Below, one piece after another: positions 31,235-40,361 of a stretch of DNA of 64,000 bases. The stretch is from Vogesella fluminis (GTDB lineage Bacteria; Pseudomonadota; Gammaproteobacteria; Burkholderiales; Chromobacteriaceae), in contig NZ_BMYP01000015.1 of the NCBI RefSeq assembly GCF_014652335.1, forward strand, positions 20,011 through 84,010, written 5' to 3'. Position 1 is the first letter of the stretch. Every line of letters starts with the position of its first letter. The notes beneath the pieces were generated by a model. The model saw nothing but the letters and a program-made list of their open reading frames with translations. It was not told where the DNA came from and did not search any database. The translations under genes and the position numbers were made by a program.

Positions 31235-31558
31235 ATGAAACCGGGGCTGGAGGAAATGCTGCAGCTGCTGCAGGAAGTGGAGCAGGGCGATCCGCTGGAT
31301 TTTGCCGATCTGCCCGTAGACGAGGAGCAGCTGCGACGGCTGGTGCTGAGCGACCTGCTGCAGCGCGACCAGCAACTGCAGGCCAGTGCCTCGGCGGAGG
31401 AGTGCCGGCTGGTCTACCTGCTGTCCACCGCGCATCTGGTGCTGGAGAACCTGCTGCTGCACCTGCAGCTGCTGCGGCTGGAGCAGCCGGAAGGCGGCAG
31501 CGATGCGCAGTGGCAGGCCTTGCTGCGGCGTTTCCGGCGCGGTGACGACGAGGCGTGA
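31235..31558 (+). CDS. Unknown small helical protein
   Basis: This 107-residue, Leu/Gln/Glu-rich protein is not recognised. It opens MKPGLEEMLQLLQEVEQGDPLDFADLPVDEEQLRRLV and is predicted by eye to be all-helical, with heptad-like leucines at 70-90 (LVYLLSTAHLVLENLLLHLQLLRL). A GGAGG ribosome site precedes the ATG by seven bases. No signal peptide or membrane segment is clear. Confidence 0.65.
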   Translation: MKPGLEEMLQLLQEVEQGDPLDFADLPVDEEQLRRLVLSDLLQRDQQLQASASAEECRLVYLLSTAHLVLENLLLHLQLLRLEQPEGGSDAQWQALLRRFRRGDDEA

Positions 31559-31976
31559 GGGATGCCGCAGCGTGCCGGTGCGGGCGGACGTGACCGCCTC
31601 GGCGCCATCCTGCCGCCGCCACGGATTGCATGCCGGGCCAGCGCGGCCCTGTCATCGTGCACTTGTCTGATCCATGCCTTCTCCGTGTCGCGGCCTGCTG
31701 CGCCAGGGTCATCCTGCCGCGATGCCCGCCGCCGGCCGGTGTGGGCATTTTGCCGGCGGCCTTCTATAACGGTGAGATGACCTTTCCGGCCGTGCTCTGC
31801 CGGAAAGGTCGGCTTGGCGCGCGGCAAGCGGCCGCGCCGTTGCAATAAAACCGGTCGCCGTGCCGGCTGCCGCCACCGCATGCGAGTGGCGGCGCCGGCC
31901 GTGGCGTGACTGGCACTGGGCGTGGTGAGCGGCTGCCGTTGCGGCCTGGCCGCGATCCGGCGTGAAGGGGGATGCC
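31559..31976. other. Non-coding stretch before the secreted protease
   Basis: No gene is convincing here. It holds the perfect hairpin described at 31779-31810 and must contain the protease promoter, which I could not place. Confidence 0.5.
31779..31810. repeat. Perfect 12-bp inverted repeat
   Basis: GACCTTTCCGGC (31779-31790) and GCCGGAAAGGTC (31799-31810) pair perfectly around an eight-base loop. No T-run follows on either strand, so it may be an operator or a structured leader rather than a terminator. Confidence 0.8.
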
Positions 31977-34394
31977 ATGCATCGTTCCATCCTGCTTTGC
32001 TGCCTGGCCTTGCTGTTGCCGTGTTTCGCCACTGCGGCCAAGCTTGCGCCGACAGCGGCGGCACCACTGCTGGCACCGCCGGCGGTACTGGCGGACCGCG
32101 ACGGCGACGGTCTCGGCGACAGCCTGCAGCAGCAGCTGGCCACGGCGGCGCCGGACGCGCGCTTCGACGTGGTGGTCACCTTCCGGCAGCCGGCGCAGGC
32201 GGCGGCCGCACGCCAGACGCTGGGCAACTTCGTGCCGCGCCATGAGTTCAAGCTGATCCCCGGTTTTGCCGGCCGCCTCAGCGCGGCGCAGATCCGCGGG
32301 CTGTTGCACGCGCCGGGCCTGCTGCGTATCGAGGAAGACGCCACGGTGCGCACCCAGCTCGACGCCGCGCGCGCCGACTTCGGCATCGAGGCTGCGCGCG
32401 GGCTGGCGGCCAGCGGCCTGGTCGGGCGCAATGTCGGCATCTGTATCGTCGACACCGGCGTCGATCCGCTGCACGAGCAGCTGGACAACGGCAAGGTGGC
32501 CGCTTTCATCGACTATGTCGCCGGGCGCAGCGTACCCTACGACGATAACGGCCACGGCACCCATGTCGCCGCCATCGCCGCCGGCGACGGCAGCGGGGGA
32601 TCGGCCGCCGCGGCGTTGCAGGGCGTGGCCAGCGGCGCGGCGCTGTACGCCGCCAAGGTGCTCGACGCGCAGGGCAGCGGGGCGGAAAGCAATGTGGTCG
32701 CCGGCATCCAGTGGTGTGCCGCTCAGGCCGGGGTGCACGTCATTTCCATGAGCCTGGCCGCGCTGCCGCCAGCCGATGGCAAGGATGCGATGAGCCTGGC
32801 GGTGGACGCCGCGGTGGCGGCGGGCAAGGTGCTGGTGGTGGCCGCCGGCAATGACGGCGACGAACCCGGCACCGTCGGCTCGCCTGGCGCGGCGGTGGGG
32901 GCGATCACCGTCGGCGCCTGTGCCGAGTGGTCGGCGGCACCGGCTGCGGCCAACCATTCCGACGGCGTGTACCTGACGGCGTTTTCCAGCCGCGGCCCGA
33001 TTACGGTGAGCGCCAGCACCAGCTACATCAAGCCAGACCTGTGCGCCCCGGGACACCGCATTGCCGCGGCCAAGTCCGGCAGCGTCGGCGACTACGTGGT
33101 CTATAGCGGCACCTCGATGGCGACGCCGTTTGTCGCCGGTGCCGTGGCGCTGGCGCTGGAGGCCAACCCGGCGCTGAAGGGCAATCCGGCGCAGCTGCGC
33201 AGCCTGCTGGAGAGCAGCGCACAGGATCGCGGCGCCAGCGGCAAGGACAACGAGTGGGGCGCCGGCCTGCTCGACGGCTACGCTTTTGTCGCCCGCGCGC
33301 AGAATGCCGCCGCCAGCGTCCGCACCGCGATGCCCACCGCCGTGCATCTGGACGCCAGCGTCGGCAACAACCAGGTGTGGAGCCACAGTTTCAATCTTGC
33401 AGAAGGGGATCTCGGCCAGCCGCTGGCGGCCACGGTGACCATCGTCGGCCAGCCGCTGTGCGTGCTGCAGTTTGGCGGTTTCTGCTTTGCCTACCAGTGG
33501 GACCCGGACCTCGACGCCCGGCTGCTGGCGCCGGACGGCACGCTGCTGTCGGCCAGTGGCTGCATGGGCGAGGGCAGCGACTGCGCGGCGCCGCGCGCGC
33601 CGCTGGTGGCGCTCGGGCGACAGGAAACATTGCACGCGATGCCGACCGTCGCCGGCACCTACCGCATTGAGGTGAAGGGCGCCGTCGATGACGTCAACAA
33701 CGGCAAGGGCGGCAGCTTCGCACTCGACCTGTCGCGCGGCCCGCTGGTCGCCGCGGTGGCCAGCCCCGATTTCTCGCTGAGCACGACCCCGGCCAGCCGC
33801 AGCGTGGTCAGCGGCGGCAGCACCAGCTACACCACCACCGTCACCGCCACCGGGGGCTTCGGCAGCAGTGTCGATCTCAGCGTCAGCGGCCTGCCGCTTG
33901 GTGCCAGCGGCAGCTTCAGCCCCGATCCGCTCAGCGGCGGCGCCGGTACGGCCACCCTCAGCGTGAGCACCAGCAGCAACACCGCAGCCGGCAGCTACCC
34001 GCTGCTGATCGGCGGCATCGGCGGCGGGCTGAGCCGCAGCAGCACGGCCACGCTGGTGGTGACGGAGCCCAATGCCGACTTTGCGCTGGCGGTGTCGCCG
34101 GCCAGCCGCACGGTGAAGCGCGGCGGCCGCGCCAGCTATACCGCTACCATCAGCCCGCTGAACGGCTTTAGCGGCGCCGTCACGCTCACGCTCTCCGGTA
34201 CGCTGCCACCTTTCAATGCGCTGCCGCCCGGCGTCACCTTTGGCTTCAGCCCCAATCCGGTGGCCGGTGCCGGCTCGTCCACGCTGACCGTCAAGACTGG
34301 CAAGACGACACCGGTCGGCAGCCATCGCCTGCAGGTCACCGGCAGCGGCGGCAGCCTGAACCATAGCCAATACGTGGATCTTGTGGTGCGCTAG
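31977..34394 (+). CDS. Secreted subtilisin-like (S8) serine protease with C-terminal repeats
   Basis: This is an 805-residue exported protease. A signal peptide (MHRSILLCCLALLLPCFATAA) is followed by a propeptide-like segment with DRDGDGLGDSLQ (a calcium-loop pattern) and an inhibitor-like domain. The catalytic triad is Asp159 (IVDTGVD), His193 (NGHGTHVAAIAA) and Ser380 (SGTSMATPFVAG), with oxyanion Asn292 (AAGNDGDE). After a pre-peptidase-C-like region (residues about 450-590) come two tandem Ig-like repeats, each starting PDFSLSTTPASRSV / ADFALAVSPASRTV. The start at 31977 has AAGGGGG ahead of it; a GTG at 31962 is less likely. Type II secretion is plausible but not shown. Confidence 0.92.
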   Translation: MHRSILLCCLALLLPCFATAAKLAPTAAAPLLAPPAVLADRDGDGLGDSLQQQLATAAPDARFDVVVTFRQPAQAAAARQTLGNFVPRHEFKLIPGFAGRLSAAQIRGLLHAPGLLRIEEDATVRTQLDAARADFGIEAARGLAASGLVGRNVGICIVDTGVDPLHEQLDNGKVAAFIDYVAGRSVPYDDNGHGTHVAAIAAGDGSGGSAAAALQGVASGAALYAAKVLDAQGSGAESNVVAGIQWCAAQAGVHVISMSLAALPPADGKDAMSLAVDAAVAAGKVLVVAAGNDGDEPGTVGSPGAAVGAITVGACAEWSAAPAAANHSDGVYLTAFSSRGPITVSASTSYIKPDLCAPGHRIAAAKSGSVGDYVVYSGTSMATPFVAGAVALALEANPALKGNPAQLRSLLESSAQDRGASGKDNEWGAGLLDGYAFVARAQNAAASVRTAMPTAVHLDASVGNNQVWSHSFNLAEGDLGQPLAATVTIVGQPLCVLQFGGFCFAYQWDPDLDARLLAPDGTLLSASGCMGEGSDCAAPRAPLVALGRQETLHAMPTVAGTYRIEVKGAVDDVNNGKGGSFALDLSRGPLVAAVASPDFSLSTTPASRSVVSGGSTSYTTTVTATGGFGSSVDLSVSGLPLGASGSFSPDPLSGGAGTATLSVSTSSNTAAGSYPLLIGGIGGGLSRSSTATLVVTEPNADFALAVSPASRTVKRGGRASYTATISPLNGFSGAVTLTLSGTLPPFNALPPGVTFGFSPNPVAGAGSSTLTVKTGKTTPVGSHRLQVTGSGGSLNHSQYVDLVVR

Positions 34395-34415
34395 CGGCGG
34401 ACAGTGCACTGCCGC

Positions 34416-34428
34416 AAGGTTGGCCGCA
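34416..34428 (+). repeat. AAGGTTGGCCGCA motif after the protease gene
   Basis: A full copy lies 21 bases beyond the protease stop and 91 bases before the radical SAM start. Confidence 0.85.
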
Positions 34429-34519
34429 ATGCTGCCCACGCTCGTCGTTTCATGAGAAAATCCCCGGCGTCACGGGCAGCTTGCAGCTGCCCGCCTTGTT
34501 TTGCAGCCGGAATCTTGCC

Positions 34520-36439
34520 ATGCCCCACCATGCTTCACCCCGCGTGCTGTCCGTCATCCCGCCGATGACGCAGCTGAACACGCCTTACCCGTCCACCGCC
34601 TACATCACCGGCTTTCTGCGCTCGCGCCAGATCGACGCGGTGCAGGAGGATCTGGCGCTGGCGCTGGTGTTGCAGCTGTTCTCGGTGGCCGGCCTGAAGG
34701 CGGTGCGTGAGCGCATCGACACCATCGCGCCGAAAAAGCGCAGCCATCAGGTGCGCCACTTCGTCGAATTCTTCGACCGCTATCTCGCCACCATCGGCCC
34801 GGTGATCCGTTTCCTGCAGGGCGGCGATTCCACCGTCTGCCACCGCATCTGCAGCCGCGGTTTTCTGCCGGAGGGGGCACGCTTTGCCGCGCTGGACAAT
34901 TACGTCGATCCGGATGATCCGGACGGTGGCGATCCGCTGGCGTGGGCGTTCGGCGCGCTGGGCGCGCAGGACCGGGCGCGGCATCTGGCCACGCTGTACC
35001 TCAATGACCTGTCCGACGTGCTGCGCGATGCAGTGGACGAGCGTTTCGAGTTCGTGCGCTACGCCGAGTCGCTGGCCATGAGCCAGCCGACCTTCGAGCC
35101 GCTGGCCGCTGCGCTGGCGGCGCCGCCGACGCTGGTGGACGACGCCTTGCAGACGCTGACCATTGCCGCCATCGACAAGCACCAGCCGGACCTCGTGCTG
35201 CTGTCGGTGCCGTTCCCCGGCTCGGTGTACGCCGCGTTCCGCATCGCGCAGACCATCAAGCAACGTTGGCCGCAGATCAAGACCGCGCTGGGTGGTGGCT
35301 TTGCCAATACCGAACTGCGCGAACTGCGCGAGCCGCGGGTGTTTGATTACTTTGACTTCGTGACGCTGGACGACGGCGAAAAGCCGATCCTGGCGCTGCT
35401 GGAGCACCTGCAGGGGCAGCGTGGCATCAGCCGCTTGGTGCGCACCTATGTGCGCGAGGACGGGGCCGTGCGTTACGTCAACATGATGGAAGGCGACATC
35501 GCCTTCGAGGACGTCGGCGCGCCGACCTGGGACGGCTTGCCGATCGACAAGTATCTGTCGTTGCTGGACATGCTCAACCCGATGCACCGGCTGTGGAGCG
35601 ACGGGCGCTGGAACAAGCTGACCGTCGCGCACGGTTGCTACTGGAAGAAGTGCAGCTTCTGCGACGTGACGCTGGATTACATCTCGCGCTACGAGACGGC
35701 GTCTGCCGCCACGCTGGTCGACCGCATCGAGGCCATCATTCTTGAAACCGGCCAGACCGGTTTCCATTTCGTCGACGAGGCGGCGCCGCCCAAGATGCTG
35801 CGCGCGCTGGCGGAGGAGCTGCTGCGCCGCAATGTCAGCATCTCGTGGTGGGGCAATATCCGCTTCGAAAAGTCGTTCACCCCCGAGCTGTGCCAGCTGC
35901 TGGCCGAATCCGGCTGCATCGCCATCTCCGGCGGGCTGGAGGTGGCCTCCGACCGCCTGCTGAAGCTGATGAAGAAGGGCGTGTCGGTCGATCAGGTGGC
36001 GCGGGTGACGCAGGGTTTTACCGAGGCCGGCGTGCTGGTGCACGCCTACCTGATGTACGGCTTCCCGACGCAGACGGTGCAGGACACCGTGGACGCGCTG
36101 GAGTACGTGCGCCAGCTGTTCGAGAACGGCTGCATCCAGAGCGGCTTCTTCCACCGTTTTTCCTGCACCGTGCACTCGCCGGTGGGGCAGAACCCGGAGG
36201 AGTATGGCATCAGGCTGATCCCGCTGCCGGAGGTGACCTTCGCCAAGAACGATATTGGTTTCATCGACCCGACCGCTATCGACCACGACGCGATGGGCCG
36301 CGCGCTGAACAAGGCGCTGTACAACTACATGCACGGCATCGGGCTGGAGGCGGACGTGCGCGAGTGGTTCGACAGCAAGGTGCCGCGCACGCGGGTGTCG
36401 CGCCACTTCATCAGCAAGGCGCTGTTCAGCCAGCGCTGA
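34520..36439 (+). CDS. B12-binding-domain-type radical SAM protein
   Basis: This 639-residue protein has an N-terminal region ending in a cobalamin-binding-like fold (PDLVLLSVPFPGSVYAAFRIAQTIKQRWP...ALGGGFANTELREL) and then a radical SAM barrel with Cys373, Cys378 and Cys381 (HGCYWKKCSFCD). The spacing is CX4CX2C instead of the usual CX3CX2C. Downstream are GFHFVDEAAPP, ISGGLEVASDRLLKLMKKGVS and LMYGFPTQTVQDT, typical of radical SAM proteins with a B12-type N-terminal domain. No DxHxxG cobalamin lower-ligand motif was seen, so cobalamin may bind base-off or not at all. The product is unknown; no biosynthetic partner is adjacent. A motif copy lies in frame at 35266. Confidence 0.85.
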   Translation: MPHHASPRVLSVIPPMTQLNTPYPSTAYITGFLRSRQIDAVQEDLALALVLQLFSVAGLKAVRERIDTIAPKKRSHQVRHFVEFFDRYLATIGPVIRFLQGGDSTVCHRICSRGFLPEGARFAALDNYVDPDDPDGGDPLAWAFGALGAQDRARHLATLYLNDLSDVLRDAVDERFEFVRYAESLAMSQPTFEPLAAALAAPPTLVDDALQTLTIAAIDKHQPDLVLLSVPFPGSVYAAFRIAQTIKQRWPQIKTALGGGFANTELRELREPRVFDYFDFVTLDDGEKPILALLEHLQGQRGISRLVRTYVREDGAVRYVNMMEGDIAFEDVGAPTWDGLPIDKYLSLLDMLNPMHRLWSDGRWNKLTVAHGCYWKKCSFCDVTLDYISRYETASAATLVDRIEAIILETGQTGFHFVDEAAPPKMLRALAEELLRRNVSISWWGNIRFEKSFTPELCQLLAESGCIAISGGLEVASDRLLKLMKKGVSVDQVARVTQGFTEAGVLVHAYLMYGFPTQTVQDTVDALEYVRQLFENGCIQSGFFHRFSCTVHSPVGQNPEEYGIRLIPLPEVTFAKNDIGFIDPTAIDHDAMGRALNKALYNYMHGIGLEADVREWFDSKVPRTRVSRHFISKALFSQR

Positions 36440-36458
36440 TGCGGCGGACGGAAAACAT

Positions 36459-36490
36459 TGCGGCCAACCTTGTCACCAAGATTGGCCGCA
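36459..36490. repeat. Inverted motif pair between convergent radical SAM and ABC-F genes
   Basis: TGCGGCCAA (36459-36467) and TTGGCCGCA (36482-36490) pair, and the stem extends by CTT/AAG past one mismatch. It lies 20 bases after one stop and 35 before the other and is the only terminator-like structure here. Confidence 0.9.
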
Positions 36491-36525
36491 GTGCTGTTCA
36501 GGGTGGGGCTGGCGGTTGCCGGCGC

Positions 36526-38427
36526 TCAGCCCTCCAGTGCCTCCATCGCTTCCTGCAGTTCCAGCCACGCCATTTCCATCTCGTCCAGCTGGGCGGTGAG
36601 CTCGCCCTGGCGCTTCAGCGAGGCGGCCAGCCGCGCCTTGTTGTGCTCCTGGTAGGCCTCTTCCAGCAACAGGAAGGCGTCCAGCTCGGCCTTTTCGGCG
36701 TTAAGCGTCGCCATGTCCTTGTCCAGCTTGTTCTGCTTGGTCTGCAACGGCTTGCGTTGTGCCGCCAGCTTGTTGCGGGCGTCGGCCTCCAGCCGCTTCT
36801 GTTCCTTGCGGTTGACGCCGTCGCTGGCGGCGCTACCCGGCGCCTTGCCGTTGTCGGCCTGCTGCTGCAGGCGCCACTGGCGGTAGTCTTCCAGATCGCC
36901 GTCAAACGGTTGCACCTTGCCGCCGGCTACCAGCCAGAAGGCATCGGTGGTGGATTCCAGCAGCGAGCGGTCGTGCGATACCACGATCAGCGCGCCGCCG
37001 AAGTCCTGCAGCGCCAGCATCAGCGCGTGACGCATGTCGAGGTCGAGGTGGTTGGTCGGTTCGTCCAGCAGCAGCAGGTTCGGCTTTTGCCACACCAGCA
37101 GCGCCAGCGCCAGGCGCGCCTTTTCGCCGCCGGACATCGGCCCGACCAGGCTGTTGACGGTGTCGCCGCGGAAGTTGAAGCCGCCGAGGAAGCTGCGCAG
37201 CTCCAGTTCGCGCGCCTGCGGCGCCAGCTTCTGCATATGCCACAGCGGCGATTCGTCGGAACGCAGCGTGTCGAGCTGGTGCTGGGTGAAGTAGCCGATG
37301 CGCAGCATCTTGGCACCGATCACCTCGCCAGCCAGCGGTTGCAGCTCACCGGCCAGCAGCTTCACCAGCGTCGACTTGCCGGCGCCGTTGACGCCGAGCA
37401 GGCCGATGCGGCTGCCGGATTCCACCGACAGCGACAGCTGGCGCAGGATGGGGGTGTCGCCGTAGCCGACATCGGCGCGTTCCAGCTTCAGCAGCGGGTT
37501 GGGCAGGTTGTCCGGGGTGTCGAAGTGGAAGTCGAACGGCGAATCGACGTGTGCCGGCGCGATGCGTTCCAGCTTCTCCAGCGCCTTGATGCGGCTCTGC
37601 GCCTGGCGTGCCTTGCTGGCCTTGGCCTTGAAGCGGGTGATGAACGATTCCAGATGCGCGACCTGGCGCTGTTGCTTCTCGTAGTTGCCCTGCTGCTGGG
37701 CCAGCTTTTCCGCGCGCATCACCTCGAACTGGCTGTAGTTGCCGGTGTAGAGGGTGAGCTTCTGCTGCGACACGTCGACGATGTGCGTGACCACGCTGTC
37801 GAGGAAATCGCGGTCGTGCGAGATCACGATCAGCGTGCCTTCGTAGGCCTTCAGCCAGTCTTCCAGCCACAGCACCGTTTCCAGGTCCAGGTGGTTGGTC
37901 GGTTCGTCCAGCAGCAGCAGGTCGGAGCGGCACATCAGCGCCTGCGCCAGGTTCAGACGCATGCGCCAGCCGCCGGAGAAGGTGGACACCGCGCGGCTCT
38001 GGTGTTCGACGGGGAAGCCGAGGCCGGCCAGCAGCTTGCCGGCGCGGGCGGCGGCGGAGTAACCGTCGATGCGGTCCAGCTCGGCGTGCAGGCTGCCGAT
38101 GGCGTTGCCGTCGGCGCTGGCTTCGGCTGCGGCCAACCTTTGCTGCAGGCGGCGCAGCTCGGCGTCGCCGTCGAGTACGAAATCGAGCGCCGATTGCGGC
38201 AGCGCCGGGGTTTCCTGCGCCACGTGCGCCATGGTCCAGTGCGGCGGCAGCAGCACTTCGCCGCTTTCGGCGTGCAGCTCGCCCTTCAGTAGCGCGAACA
38301 CGCTGGACTTGCCGGCGCCGTTGGCGCCGGTCATGCCGACCTTGTTGCCGGGGTTGATGGTGAGGTTGGCCGCAACAAGCAGTTCTTTCAGGCCGCGGCG
38401 CAGGGACAGGTTTTTTAGCTGGATCAT
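36526..38427 (-). CDS. ABC-F family ATPase (YheS/Uup-like)
   Basis: This 633-residue soluble protein has two ABC cassettes and no membrane domain. It has Walker A GANGAGKS and GVNGAGKS, signatures FSGGWRMRL and MSGGEKARL, and Walker B LLLLDEPTNHLDL twice. The inter-domain linker (about residues 235-300) is rich in Lys, Arg and Gln as in ribosome-associated ABC-F factors, and the C-terminus (540-633) is a coiled coil. ABC-F proteins act on the ribosome to rescue or regulate elongation. Overall it is closest, from memory, to YheS. Two motif copies lie in frame (38128 and 38366). Confidence 0.92.
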   Translation of the reverse strand: MIQLKNLSLRRGLKELLVAANLTINPGNKVGMTGANGAGKSSVFALLKGELHAESGEVLLPPHWTMAHVAQETPALPQSALDFVLDGDAELRRLQQRLAAAEASADGNAIGSLHAELDRIDGYSAAARAGKLLAGLGFPVEHQSRAVSTFSGGWRMRLNLAQALMCRSDLLLLDEPTNHLDLETVLWLEDWLKAYEGTLIVISHDRDFLDSVVTHIVDVSQQKLTLYTGNYSQFEVMRAEKLAQQQGNYEKQQRQVAHLESFITRFKAKASKARQAQSRIKALEKLERIAPAHVDSPFDFHFDTPDNLPNPLLKLERADVGYGDTPILRQLSLSVESGSRIGLLGVNGAGKSTLVKLLAGELQPLAGEVIGAKMLRIGYFTQHQLDTLRSDESPLWHMQKLAPQARELELRSFLGGFNFRGDTVNSLVGPMSGGEKARLALALLVWQKPNLLLLDEPTNHLDLDMRHALMLALQDFGGALIVVSHDRSLLESTTDAFWLVAGGKVQPFDGDLEDYRQWRLQQQADNGKAPGSAASDGVNRKEQKRLEADARNKLAAQRKPLQTKQNKLDKDMATLNAEKAELDAFLLLEEAYQEHNKARLAASLKRQGELTAQLDEMEMAWLELQEAMEALEG

Positions 38428-38436
38428 GGGTTTTTA

Positions 38437-38551
38437 GCCACAGAAGCCACAGAAAGCACGGACAGGAAAGGCGGTATCTCCGGAGGACGGTCGCAATCGA
38501 CAGTCTGCTTGCCGTCGGAATGGTTGCCGTGTCTTCCGTGGATTCTGTGGC
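38437..38551. repeat. CACAGA-type long palindrome, copy 5 (tsaD/ABC-F gap)
   Basis: The arms start GCCACAGAAGCCACAG and end CCGTGGATTCTGTGGC. It ends nine bases before the ABC-F ATG. Here the distance to the upstream stop is 27 bases, longer than in the leucine operon copies. Confidence 0.88.
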
Positions 38552-38578
38552 GAAAAATTAAGGGGTCGTGGGCGGCAC

Positions 38579-39604
38579 TCAGGCCTTGGGCAGGCTGGAC
38601 AGGTCCCAGCGCGGCTTCACGGTAAAGCTGCCGGCGGTGCGCGCGTACTGCAGGCGCATGGCGCCGGCGAAGGCGATCATCGCGCCGTTGTCGGTGCACA
38701 GCTTCAGCGGCGGGTAGAACACGCCGAAACGGCGTTTGGCGGCGGCTGCATCCAGCGCCGCGCGCAGCTGCTTGTTGGCGCCGACGCCGCCGGCGACCAC
38801 GATGCGCTCCAGGCCGTACCGTTTCAGCGCCTTCATGCACTTGCTGACCAGCACGTCGACGATGGCTTCCTGGAAGGCGCGGCAGATGTCCTTGCGGGTT
38901 TGTTCGTCGATACTGCCGTATTCGGCCTCGACCTGCTTTTTCAGCATCAGCACCGCCGTTTTCAGGCCGGAGAAGCTCATGTCCAGGTTGTCGCTGTGCA
39001 GCATCGGGCGCGGCAGGGTGAAGCGTTCCGGGTCGCCTTCTTCCGCCAGTTTCGACAACAGCGGGCCGCCGGGATAGGGCAGGCCGAGCAGCTTGGCGGT
39101 CTTGTCGAAGGCTTCGCCGGCGGCGTCGTCCACGGTCTCGCCGAGGATCTCGTAATCGCCGACGCCGCGCACGGCCATGATCTGGGTGTGGCCGCCGGAG
39201 ACCAGTAGCGCCAGGAACGGGAACTCCGGCCGTGGATCGGCCAGCAGCGGCGACAGCAGGTGGCCTTCGAGGTGGTGCACGCTGATCACCGGGATGTTCA
39301 GTCCCACCGCCAGCGCATTGGCGAAGCTGGCGCCGACCAGCAGCGCGCCGCCGAGGCCCGGGCCTTCGGTGTAGGCGATGGCGTCGATGTCCTGCAGCGT
39401 CTTGCCGGCTTCGGCGAGACAGGCGCGGGTCAGCGGCGTGACGCGGCGGATGTGGTCGCGGCTGGCCAGCTCCGGCACCACGCCGCCGTATTCGGCGTGC
39501 ATCGCCATCTGCGAGTGCAGCTGGTCGGCAATCAGGCCGCGTTCGGTGTCGTACAGCGCGACGCCGGTTTCGTCGCAAGACGATTCAATTCCCAGTACGA
39601 GCAT
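38579..39604 (-). CDS. tsaD: tRNA N6-threonylcarbamoyladenosine transferase
   Basis: TsaD transfers the threonylcarbamoyl group to A37 of ANN-decoding tRNAs. The 341 residues are typical: [19 protein letters not shown], the metal-binding [47 protein letters not shown] and [12 protein letters not shown]. The start at 39604 gives the canonical N-terminus; the longer frame upstream overlaps the divergent gene and is not homologous. Confidence 0.97.
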   Translation of the reverse strand: MLVLGIESSCDETGVALYDTERGLIADQLHSQMAMHAEYGGVVPELASRDHIRRVTPLTRACLAEAGKTLQDIDAIAYTEGPGLGGALLVGASFANALAVGLNIPVISVHHLEGHLLSPLLADPRPEFPFLALLVSGGHTQIMAVRGVGDYEILGETVDDAAGEAFDKTAKLLGLPYPGGPLLSKLAEEGDPERFTLPRPMLHSDNLDMSFSGLKTAVLMLKKQVEAEYGSIDEQTRKDICRAFQEAIVDVLVSKCMKALKRYGLERIVVAGGVGANKQLRAALDAAAAKRRFGVFYPPLKLCTDNGAMIAFAGAMRLQYARTAGSFTVKPRWDLSSLPKA

Positions 39605-39710
39605 GTGAGTGGCTTCAAAACTAAACAATCTTTCCATTTTACCGGTGATTCTTTGTTCGCCCAAATCGGCAGTGATACGCTTGCGGTCTGACATCCTGGG
39701 GGAAGGCAAG

Positions 39711-40130
39711 ATGAAAGCAAGACTGAAGTGGGTGGACGGCGTGTGTTTCATGGGCGAAACCGGCAGCGGCCATGCGGTGGTGATGGACGGTGCGCCGGAG
39801 GGTGGCGGCCGCAACCTCGGCCCGCGGCCGATGGAACTGCTGCTGCTGGGCACCGCCGGCTGCACCAGCTATGACGTGCTGAACATCCTGAAGAAGTCGC
39901 GCCAGGACGTGCGCGATTGCTGGGTGGAGATGGACGCCGAGCGCGCCGACAGCGATCCGAAAGTGTTCACCAGGATCCACTTCCACTTCGTGGTGGTGGG
40001 GCGCGAGCTGAAGGCGGACGTGGTGGAGCGCGCCATCAAGCTGTCAGCGGAGAAGTACTGCTCGGCCTCGATCATGCTCGGCAAGACCGCCGATATCACC
40101 CACGATTTCGAGATCCGCAGCGACGACTAA
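39711..40130 (+). CDS. OsmC/YhfA-like redox protein
   Basis: This 139-residue OsmC-fold protein has [29 protein letters not shown] and a second conserved cysteine in [23 protein letters not shown]. The two cysteines are the peroxidatic and resolving pair in OsmC/Ohr relatives. The YhfA-like length and the KKSRQDV segment suggest the YhfA subfamily rather than Ohr. The start at 39711 has a strong GGAAGG ribosome site. It is divergent from tsaD. Confidence 0.88.
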   Translation: MKARLKWVDGVCFMGETGSGHAVVMDGAPEGGGRNLGPRPMELLLLGTAGCTSYDVLNILKKSRQDVRDCWVEMDAERADSDPKVFTRIHFHFVVVGRELKADVVERAIKLSAEKYCSASIMLGKTADITHDFEIRSDD

Positions 40131-40141
40131 GCGCACTGCCT

Positions 40142-40160
40142 TGCGGCCAACCTTGGCCGC
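40142..40160. repeat. Near-palindromic motif pair after the OsmC-like gene
   Basis: One arm is a full motif (TGCGGCCAAC). The other ends GCC instead of GCA. It lies 11 bases after the stop. Confidence 0.75.
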
Positions 40161-40172
40161 CATTGCCGTTCC

Positions 40173-40198
40173 CAACGCCACCCTTGCCGGTGGCGTTG
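40173..40198 (+). terminator. Hairpin after the OsmC-like gene
   Basis: CAACGCCACC and GGTGGCGTTG form a perfect ten-base stem with a six-base loop. Only a short T-tract follows, so it may act together with the motif pair just upstream. Confidence 0.65.
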
Positions 40199-40314
40199 CC
40201 GTTTCCGGCGCGCGGCGGCAAATCTTGCCGCCTTGCCGGCGGCGGATGCGCTGCCGGGCAGGACTTTTCGGCCGTCGCAGCCGGAACTTGAGCGCTGGCC
40301 GGCCGTTTTTTGAT

Positions 40315-40332
40315 TGGCACAGTTCATGCTTT
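40315..40332 (+). promoter_or_regulatory. Sigma-54 promoter of the flgB operon
   Basis: TTGGCACAGTTCATGCTT has GG and GC exactly ten bases apart (40317-40318 and 40329-40330) and matches the -24 element TGGCAC fully, 30 bases before the flgB ATG. RpoN control of early rod and hook genes is usual in polarly flagellated proteobacteria. Confidence 0.85.
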
Positions 40333-40361
40333 AAGGATGCCAACTTAACGGACGACCGATC

